12,457 bases of DNA, from the NCBI GenBank assembly GCA_035504175.1, contig DATJSJ010000066.1, positions 1 through 12,457 of the forward strand. The letters run 5' to 3'. Both the position numbers and the translations under genes were made by a program. A model generated the notes under the pieces. That model made no database searches and had not been told where the DNA came from. It saw only the letters and a program-made list of their open reading frames with translations. This DNA comes from DATJSJ01 sp035504175. GTDB lineage: Bacteria > Pseudomonadota > Alphaproteobacteria > Acetobacterales > Acetobacteraceae. Shown piece by piece: positions 1 to 7,493 of this stretch. The stretch's first letter is position 1. Each line of letters opens with the position of its first letter.

Positions 1-262
1 TGGTCGGCGGCCAGGTCGTCTCTCCCCAGGCAAGCATCGGCATCGCGATCCTGCCGGATGATGCGACGTGCCCCGCCGAGGCGCACAAGCGGGCCGACGA
101 AGCGCTGTACCGGGCCAAGTCCGCGCGGCAGGACCGACCCACCGGCGCTAAGGCAACCGGGCCGGAAGGCGACGGCCTTGGCTGCCTGGCGTTCGTCCTC
201 GGCCCCTTTGCCTCCTGGGGCGAGCCTGCGGCGGCGCATGCTCTGGACGACGGTGCCCGCGG

Positions 263-1092
<830 letters not shown>

Positions 1093-1096
<4 letters not shown>

Positions 1097-2232
1097 CGGC
1101 GCCGCCGCGTCCGGAAGCGGTCGAGCTGCACGCTCAGGATCATCGCCGCGATGATGGCGAGGCCGAGATAGATATCGGAGACCGTTGCCTGCGCGCCGAC
1201 CATCACCAGGCCGTTGTTCAGCGTCGCCACGACGAAGGCGCCGATCAGCGCGCCGACCACGGTGCCGGAGCCGCCGAGCAGCGAGGTGCCGCCGATGACG
1301 GCGGCCGCGATCGCCTGCAAGGTCAGCAGCGGGCTGCCGGCCTGCGGGTCGGCGGAGGCGAACTGCGCCGTGTTGATGATCCCGGCGAACGCGGCGCAGC
1401 CGCCGGCGATCATGAAGTTGCAGATCTTGACCCGGTCGGTGCTGACGCCGATCTCCCGCGCGCCGATGATGTTGCTGCCCGTGGCGATCGTGTGCAGGCC
1501 GAAGGTCGTGCGATGCAGCACCAGCGCCAGCACGCCCATCACGGCTGCCGCCCACAGGAAGGGCGTGAAGGCGGTCACGCCGTGCCAGGAGAGCAGCCGG
1601 TCGGGCGGCTGAAACAGGTTTTCGCCGAAGATCGCGTTGAACGGCTCCTGCACCGGCGCGATCACCGGCTGGCTGTTGTAGACCGACACGACGATGCCCT
1701 GCAGCAGGAACAGGGTCCCGACCGTGGTGATCAGCGACGGAATGCGCAGCCGGACCGTGATGATGCCGTTGACGAAGCCGACCAGGACGCCGAGCGCCAC
1801 GCCGATGAGGGCGCCGACCGCCAGTGGCACGCCCCAGCCGATCGACATCAGCACCATCATGTACGGCGCGATCGAGAAGCTGCCGCTGACCGACAGGTCT
1901 ATTTCCCCCGTGATCATCAGCATGACTTCGCCGGCCGCGACCAGCGCCAGCCGGCCGGTGTCGCGCAGCACGACACTCAGCAGCGATGCGCTCAGGAACT
2001 GACCGCCGCTGCCGAACTGGAAATAGATGACCAGCACGACCGCAACGGCGGCAATGCTGGCCTCGCGATAGCGCGAGAGCAGCGCGACCAGCCGTTGCGG
2101 TGCCCTGCGATCGAGCCTGCCGGCCGGCGCGTCGCCCACGGCCTGGGCCGCCCGAACCGGCGCCATCGTAGGGACGGGCGTCATGCGCGGGTTCGAGGCG
2201 TCGGGCCGGCTCCGTCCGCTGTCCTGCGTCAT
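1093..2232 (-). CDS. CUT2-family sugar ABC transporter permease (RbsC/FrcC-like)
   Basis: This is the inner-membrane channel subunit of the importer, 379 residues. A hydrophilic N-terminus of about 55 residues (Pro/Arg/Ala-rich) precedes the first membrane helix at about 58-71. Several more hydrophobic segments follow, with family landmarks of the BPD_transp_2 group: a GEVMLMITGEIDLSVSG-type segment, and a Gly-rich AAAVIGGTSLLGGSGTVVGA stretch near the C-terminus followed by LNNGLVMVGA. These match the RbsC/FrcC permeases that import pentoses, hexoses or polyols. The assigned start at 2232 has no convincing Shine-Dalgarno sequence; ATGs at codons 17 and 23 are alternatives, and the extra N-terminus is probably poorly conserved. 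It is the middle gene of the operon, 91 bp after the binding protein, with its stop overlapping the ATPase start. The substrate cannot be deduced from the sequence. Confidence 0.92.
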
Positions 2233-2259
2233 GATATGCGTGCGCGCGCCCTGCCGTCC

Positions 2260-2282
2260 CGCCGAGACACGCTAGATCGGCG
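2260..2282 (-). other. Possible hairpin between binding-protein and permease genes
   Basis: The 91-bp gap between the binding-protein stop and the permease start holds a 6-bp inverted repeat (CGCCGA at 2260-2265, TCGGCG at 2277-2282) with an 11-nt loop, next to other GC-palindromic stretches. Such hairpins after the binding-protein gene often stabilise its mRNA and raise binding-protein levels over membrane subunits. Here the stem is short, so this is only a candidate. Confidence 0.25.
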
Positions 2283-2323
2283 CCGGTCCGGGAGAAGGCA
2301 AGCGGCGCGCGCCCGTCGCGGCC

Positions 2324-3385
2324 TCAAGCCGGCTCGTTGCTGGAACTGCCCTCGAACCGGGTCTTGGCCAGGTAGGCATCGACATTGTCCTTGGTGACGT
2401 AGGCGTGGCTGGTGTCGCTGTCGGCCGGACCGACCAGGCCGTTGGAGAGCTTGTAGAGATACATCTGCTGCACCGGCAGGAAACCCTGCAGGTAGGCCTG
2501 CTGATCGGTCGTGAAGGTCGCGTCTCCGCTCTTGATGTAGGCCAGCGTCTGCGGGAACAGGTCGAACCCGGCGATAATGACGCCCTTCTTGGCCAGGCCG
2601 TATTTCGCCGAGACGTAGCTGCACGCATAAGTGTCGGATCCGCCGGTGGCGAACAGGCCGGCGACATTGCGATGGCTGAGATAGTAGCTCTCGATGCGGG
2701 CGATCTCGGTCGCCGGGTCCGGGCCGGCATTGACCACGTCGTAGGTGACCGGGTCGCCCATGTCCTTGATCGCCTGCTTGTAGCCGTCGAGCCGCGGCTG
2801 CGTGTTCAAGGAGCCGGGCACGCCGATCTCCAGCATGACATGGCTGCCCTTGGGCACCATCTTGAGCCACTTCATCGCGACGTCGTAGCCGGACTGGAAC
2901 AGCGGCTGCCCGACATAGGCCAGGCGCTTGTTCGGGCTGCCCTTGGGCGTGTCGGCATTGAACGCGATGACCGGGATGCCGGCCTCGATCGCCCGGGCGG
3001 TGGGAGCGTCGAACGCCTTCGGATCGACCAGGCAGACGGCGATCCCGTCCGCCTTCTCGGCGATCGCCGTGTCCATGGCATTGACCATTTCCGAGACGAC
3101 GTTCTTCTGCGAGCCAGTCCATTCGTAGCTGCATCCGAAGGCGGCGCAGGCGTCCTGGATGCCGTAGATCGTCGGCGTGAAGAACTGGTCGAGCGTCACG
3201 TGGCAGACGAAGAAGAAGCGGTATTTCCGCTTCGGCAGGCCGCCGCCCGGCGCCGCGGCGGCGAGCGCCGTCCGCAACCCGCCGGCGTAGGCCGCAACCG
3301 ATCCGGCCCCGAGCATCGCGGCGCCTGCGAGCGCGCTGCGACGGCGCAACGGCAGTTCCAACCGTTCCGACTTGTCGTCAGCCAT
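2324..3385 (-). CDS. Periplasmic sugar-binding protein of CUT2 ABC importer (Peripla_BP_4), Tat-exported
   Basis: This is the solute-binding subunit, 353 residues, first gene of the operon. The N-terminus has a twin-arginine-type signal (RRR at 14-16, a hydrophobic Ala/Gly stretch at about 18-45, Ala-rich cleavage region near 40-46). The mature part has the type-1 periplasmic-binding fold: KYRFFFVCHV first strand, then ADGIAVCLVDP, then GIPVIAFNADTP, YVGQPLFQSGYD and the hinge-proximal GLFATGGSDTYA and VIIAGFD. This order matches ribose/fructose-type binding proteins. The start is taken at the ATG at 3385 because GGGAGG lies 5 nt upstream at 3391-3396; the GTG two codons further out (3391) would overlap that site. 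A divergent GntR-family gene and an operator-like palindrome lie just upstream, suggesting substrate-induced expression. Ligand unknown; a sugar, polyol or sugar acid is most likely. Confidence 0.93.
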   Translation of the reverse strand: MADDKSERLELPLRRRSALAGAAMLGAGSVAAYAGGLRTALAAAAPGGGLPKRKYRFFFVCHVTLDQFFTPTIYGIQDACAAFGCSYEWTGSQKNVVSEMVNAMDTAIAEKADGIAVCLVDPKAFDAPTARAIEAGIPVIAFNADTPKGSPNKRLAYVGQPLFQSGYDVAMKWLKMVPKGSHVMLEIGVPGSLNTQPRLDGYKQAIKDMGDPVTYDVVNAGPDPATEIARIESYYLSHRNVAGLFATGGSDTYACSYVSAKYGLAKKGVIIAGFDLFPQTLAYIKSGDATFTTDQQAYLQGFLPVQQMYLYKLSNGLVGPADSDTSHAYVTKDNVDAYLAKTRFEGSSSNEPA

Positions 3386-3453
3386 TTTCACCTCCCTATT
3401 TTGAGGACCAGCGGCGCTTGCTCCTGCCGGGCGATGTACGGCCGCGTCCGATT

Positions 3454-3485
3454 GTTATATTGTCATATGATAAATACTGTGTCAA
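3454..3485 (-). promoter_or_regulatory. Promoter of the ABC importer operon
   Basis: On the minus strand a perfect -35 TTGACA lies at 3480-3485. Two -10 candidates exist: CAATAT at 3457-3462 (17-nt spacer, 3 of 6 matches) and TATAAC at 3454-3459 (20-nt spacer, 5 of 6 matches). The segment 3450-3490 is very AT-rich against its GC-rich surroundings. The -10 sits about 70 bp upstream of the binding-protein ATG, leaving room for a short leader. Confidence 0.6.
3460..3473. promoter_or_regulatory. Operator-like palindrome, probable GntR/FCD regulator site
   Basis: TTGTCATATGATAA is a 14-bp inverted repeat with a single mismatched pair (G3462 against T3471) and a perfect core TCATATGA. It lies between the -35 and -10 of the importer promoter, where a bound repressor would block RNA polymerase, and in the spacer between the importer and its divergent GntR-family gene. 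FadR-subfamily regulators bind short palindromes with T-x-GT and AC-x-A type arms, so the layout fits autoregulation plus importer repression. Binding is inferred. Confidence 0.5.
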
Positions 3486-3540
3486 TCTAGTGGGCCCGGA
3501 ATCAGCGGGAGCCGCGTGAACCAGAGGGGGTTTGCTGCCA

Positions 3541-4275
3541 GTGCCTGTGCGTCACGTGCCATCGCCATTGCCTCCCGCACAGAACCGGACGACGCAGCTC
3601 GCCCGCCTGCTCGGAGCCGAGATCCGCGCCAACAAGTTCCGGCCGGGGCAGCGGCTGCCCACCGAACAGGAGATGATCGCCCAGTATCAGGTCAGCCGCA
3701 CCGTGGTGCGTGAAGCGATCGCCTCGTTGCGGGCCGAGGGTCTGGTGGTGACGCGCCAGGGCTCCGGCGCGTTCGTGGCGGAAAATCCGGCGGCGGGGCC
3801 GTTTCACATCACCGCCCAGGAACTGCATTCGGTGTCCGAGATCCTCGACGTGATGCAGCTTCGGCTGGCGGTCGAGGTGGAGGCCGCCGCCTTGGCGGCC
3901 GAGAACCGCAATGCCAAGGCAATGGGCGCGATCGAGCACAGCCTTGACGTCATCGATGAGGCGGTCGCCGCCGGGGCGGACGCGGTGGAGGAGGATTTCG
4001 CTTTCCACTTCGCAATCGCCGCCGCGACCGGCAATTCCTATTTCGAGCGCTTCATGCGCTTCCTCGGCACCGTCATCATCCCGCGCCAGACCGTGCGGCT
4101 CGGCATGGAGGATCCGGAGTCGCGGCGCGCCTATCTGGTGCAGATCCAGGCCGAGCACCGATTGATCTACGCGGCGATCCGCGATGCCAGCGTCGAGGGC
4201 GCGCGCCGCGCGGCCCGGGCGCACCTGGAATCGGCGCGAGACCGCTACGCACGGCTGCTCAGGACTGGCGGCTGA
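3541..4275 (+). CDS. GntR family transcriptional regulator, FadR subfamily with FCD domain
   Basis: This is a DNA-binding repressor or activator of 244 residues. The N-terminal winged helix-turn-helix spans about residues 19-82, with the GntR hallmark region GQRLPTEQEMIAQYQVSRTV followed by REAIASLRAEGLV and RQGSGAFV. The all-helical FCD ligand domain follows (about 95-240). Its metal/ligand residues are present: the D-x3-H pair in EDFAFHF, the His of QAEHRLIYAAI, and the His of ARAHLESA. FCD proteins typically sense carboxylates or sugar acids. The gene is divergent from the ABC importer, which it most likely controls. The start is ambiguous: GTG 3541 lies 10 nt after AGGGGG (3525-3530), TTG 3532 lies closer to the same purine run, and GTG 3547 is a third option; all give the same domains. 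The family call is firm; the regulated substrate is unknown. Confidence 0.92.
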   Translation: MPVRHVPSPLPPAQNRTTQLARLLGAEIRANKFRPGQRLPTEQEMIAQYQVSRTVVREAIASLRAEGLVVTRQGSGAFVAENPAAGPFHITAQELHSVSEILDVMQLRLAVEVEAAALAAENRNAKAMGAIEHSLDVIDEAVAAGADAVEEDFAFHFAIAAATGNSYFERFMRFLGTVIIPRQTVRLGMEDPESRRAYLVQIQAEHRLIYAAIRDASVEGARRAARAHLESARDRYARLLRTGG

Positions 4276-4593
4276 CACGCCGGCTCGGTATCGGGGTATG
4301 CGAGCGGCCCGCCATCGTCGCCACGACGCGGGCGCCGCAGCACCGGGCCCGCCAATCCGGCGCGCGATCCGGTCCGGCGTGATGATCGCGTCGGCGCAAT
4401 CTCCGTTACCGGGCGCGATGCGCTTGCGGAACCGGGCACGCGCACCGTGTCGGGGCGGCCCGTCGCAGCCGAGCAGGCGGCGTTGCGGGATGCACGCCGG
4501 CTTGCCAGTCTCCGCTCGTGGCCGGCCCGCGTGCCGTCGCCGGCGGGACCCCTGCCCGCCGGCCGCCGCGGCCGCGGCCCGAGGGAGACGGTG
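4276..4593. other. Gene-free spacer between GntR regulator and gshB
   Basis: The 318 bp contain open frames on both strands, but all read as Arg/Pro/Ala-rich shadow peptides with no family resemblance. A weak hairpin just after the regulator stop (4280-4287 pairing with 4301-4307, one bulged G) could end transcription there. Purine-rich GAGGGAG at 4581-4587 serves as the gshB ribosome binding site. The gshB promoter probably lies here, but I could not pick a convincing -35/-10 pair in this GC-rich stretch. Confidence 0.5.
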
Positions 4594-5580
4594 ATGCCGC
4601 GCGCGCTACGGGTCGCGGTCCAGATGGACCCGGTCGACACGATCAATATCGACGCCGATTCCACCTTCGCGCTGATGCTCGAGGCGCAGCGGCGCGGCCA
4701 CACGCTGTGGCATTACGAGGTGCGCCACCTGTCGCTGCGCGAGGGCGCGGCCGGCAACGGCTCGCGGCGGGAGCGCCTGACCACGGTCGCGCAGCCGGTG
4801 CGCGTGCAGCGCGTCCGCGGCGATCACGCGCGGCTCGGCGAGGCGCTTCGGCTCGACCTGGCGACGATGGACGTGGTGCTGATGCGCCAGGATCCGCCGT
4901 TCGACATGGCCTACATCACCGCGACCCACATGCTGGAACACATCCAGCCCGGCACGCTCGTGGTCAACGACCCGAAATCGGTGCGCGACGCGCCGGAGAA
5001 GATCCTGGTCACGCACTTCCCCGAGCTGATGCCGCCGACGCTGATCACCTGGGATGGCGAGGCAATCCGCGGCTTCCGCGCCGAGCATCGCGACATCGTC
5101 GTCAAGCCGCTGTTCGGCAATGGCGGCGCCGGCGTGTTCCGCATCCGCGAGGATGACGAGAATCTCGGTGCGCTGCTGGAGATGCATTTCGCCCGCTCGC
5201 GCGAGCCGCTGATGATCCAGCGCTACGAGCCGGCGGTGCGCATCGGCGACAAGCGCATCATCCTGATTGAGGGCGAGGCCGCCGGCGCGATCAACCGCGT
5301 GCCGGCGGCCGGCGAGGCGCGGGCCAACATGCATGTCGGCGCCCGGCCGGAGAAGTCGGCGCTGACCGAACGCGATCGCGAAATCTGCGCCCGGATCGGT
5401 CCGGTGCTGCGCCAGCAGGGGCTGATCTTCGCCGGCATCGACGTGATCGGCGACTGGCTGACCGAGATCAACGTCACGTCGCCGACGGGGATTCAGGAAG
5501 TCAGCCGGTTCGACGGCACCGATCTCGCCTCCGCGATCTGGGATGCGATCGAGGCTCGGCTGGCGCAGGTCGGGACGTGA
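4594..5580 (+). CDS. gshB: Glutathione synthetase
   Basis: GshB performs the second step of glutathione synthesis: gamma-glutamylcysteine + glycine + ATP give glutathione + ADP + phosphate, in the cytoplasm. The protein is 328 residues, close to the usual 315-320. The N-terminal substrate domain carries the signature MDPVDTINIDADSTFALMLEAQRRGH-like block (in the first 40 residues) and MRQDPPFDMAYITATHMLE. The ATP-grasp part has VVKPLFGNGGAGVFRI (glycine-rich lid), QRYEPAVRIGDKRIILI and the C-terminal metal/product region INVTSPTGIQE. The start is the ATG at 4594, 6 nt after GAGGGAG; the frame extends 49 codons upstream to a GTG at 4447, but that extension is low complexity and unlike the family. 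In many proteobacteria gshB follows rsmI and yraN; here those are not adjacent. Confidence 0.96.
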   Translation: MPRALRVAVQMDPVDTINIDADSTFALMLEAQRRGHTLWHYEVRHLSLREGAAGNGSRRERLTTVAQPVRVQRVRGDHARLGEALRLDLATMDVVLMRQDPPFDMAYITATHMLEHIQPGTLVVNDPKSVRDAPEKILVTHFPELMPPTLITWDGEAIRGFRAEHRDIVVKPLFGNGGAGVFRIREDDENLGALLEMHFARSREPLMIQRYEPAVRIGDKRIILIEGEAAGAINRVPAAGEARANMHVGARPEKSALTERDREICARIGPVLRQQGLIFAGIDVIGDWLTEINVTSPTGIQEVSRFDGTDLASAIWDAIEARLAQVGT

Positions 5581-5591
5581 CGGCGGGCTTC

Positions 5592-5617
5592 GACGCGAGT
5601 TGCTTCCGTGTCGCGTC
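5592..5617. terminator. Hairpin between convergent gshB and DUF2182 genes
   Basis: GACGCGA (5592-5598) and TCGCGTC (5611-5617) form a perfect 7-bp stem with a 12-nt loop, starting 11 nt after the gshB stop. There is no T-run on either side. It sits in the convergent gap, so it could stop transcription from both directions, more clearly for gshB. Confidence 0.4.
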
Positions 5618-5685
5618 CCGGTCTGATCTCACACCATCCGGACGCGCCGCCCCGTCGCAACCGGCGAAAGCGGGCGCTCAGCGCT

Positions 5686-6516
5686 TCACCCGACCGCGGC
5701 GGCCTGCAGGATCAGAAAAATCCCTGTCCCGGCCAGGGCCGCTCCGATGCCCCGCGCCACAGTCCGGCCGGACGGGGCGAGACGCTCCGCGGTGATGGCT
5801 GCGGTGACGATCGCCATGACACGCAAATCCATCAGCCCGAGCGCGAGCATGGTTGCCGTGAGCCCGGCGCAGCAACCGAAGCAGTGCAGACCCAGGCGCA
5901 CGCCGCATCGCCAGGCTGCGGCGGCACTCGCCGGCACGCTGCCGCGATGCCACGGCCCCTGCCGGCAGCAGGCCAGGGAACGCGCCTTCCACGCCGTGAC
6001 TTGCAGCGCGCCGGCCACCAGCACCCCCGCCCCCACCGCGAACGGCACGGCCCGCGCCAGCCCTGGCTGCCGCATCTCGACCGCCGCCACGACAGCGCCC
6101 ACCGGAAACACGACGATCCCCGGCGCGATCCAGACAAGAAAATACCCTGCGCCGATCAGCGTCAGCAGCCACCCGGCGCGCGGCTCCCCTGCCCGTTCCA
6201 TGGCCTCGCGGCAGCGCCAGAGCAGCGGGACGAGGGACGGCAGCATCATCGCCAGCATCATCTCGGCCCACATGCCGAGGAACGACGCCACGACGGCGCG
6301 CCACGTCTGCCCGCACATCCGCATCCACGCCATGGACATCATCCAGCCACCGGGCATCGGCACCGCGCCCATGGCCGACATGCTGATCGACCCTTCGACC
6401 GTCGCCGCGACGCTGGCCACGACCAGCAGCGTCGCGACGAGGAGAAACGCCGGCCGCCCGACGTGCCAGGGACGTGGCGGCAGCCAGTATCTCGGCGAGA
6501 CGACGTGATCCGACAT
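5686..6516 (-). CDS. DUF2182 family membrane protein (predicted metal-binding integral membrane protein)
   Basis: This is a 276-residue polytopic inner-membrane protein of the DUF2182 family, which has no proven biochemical role but is annotated as predicted metal-binding. Family blocks are present: MWAEMMLAMMLPS at 82-94, the QVTAWKARSLACCR block at 171-184 (in the family a Q-x-T-x(2)-K-x(3)-L-x(2)-CR pattern) and CFGCC at 211-215 followed by a helix. It is rich in Met, Cys and His near the membrane face: the N-terminal third has a Met-rich stretch around 46-68 and CG at 68-69. Copper or another soft metal is a reasonable guess only. The start at ATG 6516 has AGGGG 6 nt upstream; an ATG two codons earlier overlaps that site. 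It lies 83 bp downstream of the DUF899 gene on the same strand, with a hairpin between them. Confidence 0.85.
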   Translation of the reverse strand: MSDHVVSPRYWLPPRPWHVGRPAFLLVATLLVVASVAATVEGSISMSAMGAVPMPGGWMMSMAWMRMCGQTWRAVVASFLGMWAEMMLAMMLPSLVPLLWRCREAMERAGEPRAGWLLTLIGAGYFLVWIAPGIVVFPVGAVVAAVEMRQPGLARAVPFAVGAGVLVAGALQVTAWKARSLACCRQGPWHRGSVPASAAAAWRCGVRLGLHCFGCCAGLTATMLALGLMDLRVMAIVTAAITAERLAPSGRTVARGIGAALAGTGIFLILQAAAVG

Positions 6517-6582
6517 GGTCATCCCCTGCGCAACGCCGCCCGGCCACGGGCCCGGCGCACCGATGTTGCCGATCGCAGCGAC

Positions 6583-6601
6583 GAGGCCGGTGCCCGGCCT
6601 C
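6583..6601 (-). terminator. Strong hairpin overlapping the DUF899 stop codon
   Basis: On either strand GAGGCCGG (6583-6590) pairs perfectly with CCGGCCTC (6594-6601) around a TGC loop: an 8-bp, almost all G-C stem. On the minus strand it begins within the DUF899 TGA. There is no following U-run, so it may act as an attenuator or mRNA-end stabiliser between DUF899 and DUF2182 rather than a full terminator. Confidence 0.45.
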
Positions 6602-7364
6602 AGCGACCGCCGTATTCGTCGTGGCGGCGCCACCAGATGCCGGACTCGTTGCGGCCGAGCGGCGCGCAGTCCAGCCACTGGTACGCGCCCCAGAGCCCAT
6701 CGAGCCCGCGCGAATAGGTGGAATAGGTGTGGTAGATGACGCCGTCCTCGCGCCGGAACGCGCTCATGCCGGGCCGGTCGCGCGTGTAGGTGGGCGCGTC
6801 GACGCCGCACGCGGCAGCGAACTGGACGACGGGCGCCGGCGCCGGCGTGATGTCCGTCGCGTGGCCGCCACGCTCGTAATTGTACTCGATGTCCCCGGCG
6901 CGCTGCTGCTGCTCGGTGAAGGAGACGTTGAAGTCGAAGTTGAACGCGCCGTCGCTCGAGGACGCCCAGGGGAACGTCCAGCCCATCCGCCGCTTGTACT
7001 CCTGCAGCTTGGCGAGCGGCGCGCGGGAGACCGCCCAGAGCATCACGTCGTGGTTCGCGAGATGCACGGCGAAGCCGTTGAACCCGTCGGCGATCATCGA
7101 ACAGGACGGGCACCCCGCCTGGTAGTCGGGCCCGAACATGAAGTGGTAGACGAGGAGCTGTGAGCGTCCCTTGAACAGGTCCGCCAGCGACGCGCTCCCG
7201 TCATCGGTTTCGAACTGGTACTCCTTGTCGACCCGGACCCAGGGCAGCGCCTGGCGCTGCCGCGCCAGCTCGTCGCCGCGCCGCGTCAGCTGCTTTTCGG
7301 ACTCCAGCAGCGCACGCCGCGCCGTCAGCCACTCCTCGCGCGTTGCGATCGGGTGTGTCGTCAT
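6600..7364 (-). CDS. DUF899 family thioredoxin-like protein
   Basis: This is a 254-residue cytoplasmic protein without a signal peptide. The DUF899 family has a thioredoxin-like fold and no established reaction. A helical N-terminus (1-40) includes the ALLESEKQLTRRGDELARQRQALPWV block. It is followed by DKEYQFETDDGSASLADLFKGRSQLLVYHFMFGPDYQAGCPSCS; the CPSC at 85-88 sits where thioredoxin-fold proteins carry their redox cysteines. Other family landmarks are MGWTFPWASS, FNFDFNVSF and the C-terminal GLDGLWGAYQWLDCAPLGRNE. The ATG at 7364 has AGGAG 9 nt upstream. The regulator gene is divergent from it and likely controls it; DUF2182 is downstream on the same strand. A thiol-disulfide or peroxidase-like role is plausible but unproven. 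Confidence 0.9.
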   Translation of the reverse strand: MTTHPIATREEWLTARRALLESEKQLTRRGDELARQRQALPWVRVDKEYQFETDDGSASLADLFKGRSQLLVYHFMFGPDYQAGCPSCSMIADGFNGFAVHLANHDVMLWAVSRAPLAKLQEYKRRMGWTFPWASSSDGAFNFDFNVSFTEQQQRAGDIEYNYERGGHATDITPAPAPVVQFAAACGVDAPTYTRDRPGMSAFRREDGVIYHTYSTYSRGLDGLWGAYQWLDCAPLGRNESGIWWRRHDEYGGR

Positions 7365-7472
7365 CGCTCTTCACTCCTGCCGATGTCCGTCGCCGTACGC
7401 CTGGCCTTTGCGGGTCCGGACGGGTTGATGGACGGACGGGAGAGTGGGATCCGGAAGGGCGGCGGCGGGAGT

Positions 7473-7493
7473 GACAAATGTGGCGGGATTGTC
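7473..7493. promoter_or_regulatory. Inverted repeat GACAA-N11-TTGTC in the divergent regulator/DUF899 spacer
   Basis: GACAA (7473-7477) and TTGTC (7489-7493) are perfect inverted arms with an 11-nt spacer, so the arm centres are 16 bp apart, about one and a half helical turns. The repeat ends directly at the likely TTG start of the regulator. It is one of the few AT-richer spots in the 129-bp divergent region and could be the binding site of the winged-helix regulator. A chance repeat cannot be excluded. Confidence 0.3.

Noticed and set aside
1097..1555. N-terminal extension of the ABC ATPase frame by 153 codons
   Set aside because: It lies wholly inside the permease gene and is Arg/Gly/Asp-rich noise; the ATPase family begins at ATG 1096, with an ATGA overlap.
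2405..3490. 361-codon plus-strand frame opposite the binding-protein gene
   Set aside because: It mirrors the conserved periplasmic-binding-protein codons and shows no family signature of its own.
4447..4593. 49-codon N-terminal extension of glutathione synthetase
   Set aside because: Low-complexity Arg/Pro/Ala sequence; the GAGGGAG site and family alignment both point to ATG 4594.
7383..7493. Upstream ATG starts for the TPR/winged-helix regulator
   Set aside because: The extra peptide is Gly/Arg-rich and non-helical and includes the inverted repeat of the divergent spacer; TTG 7494 fits better, though without a strong ribosome site.
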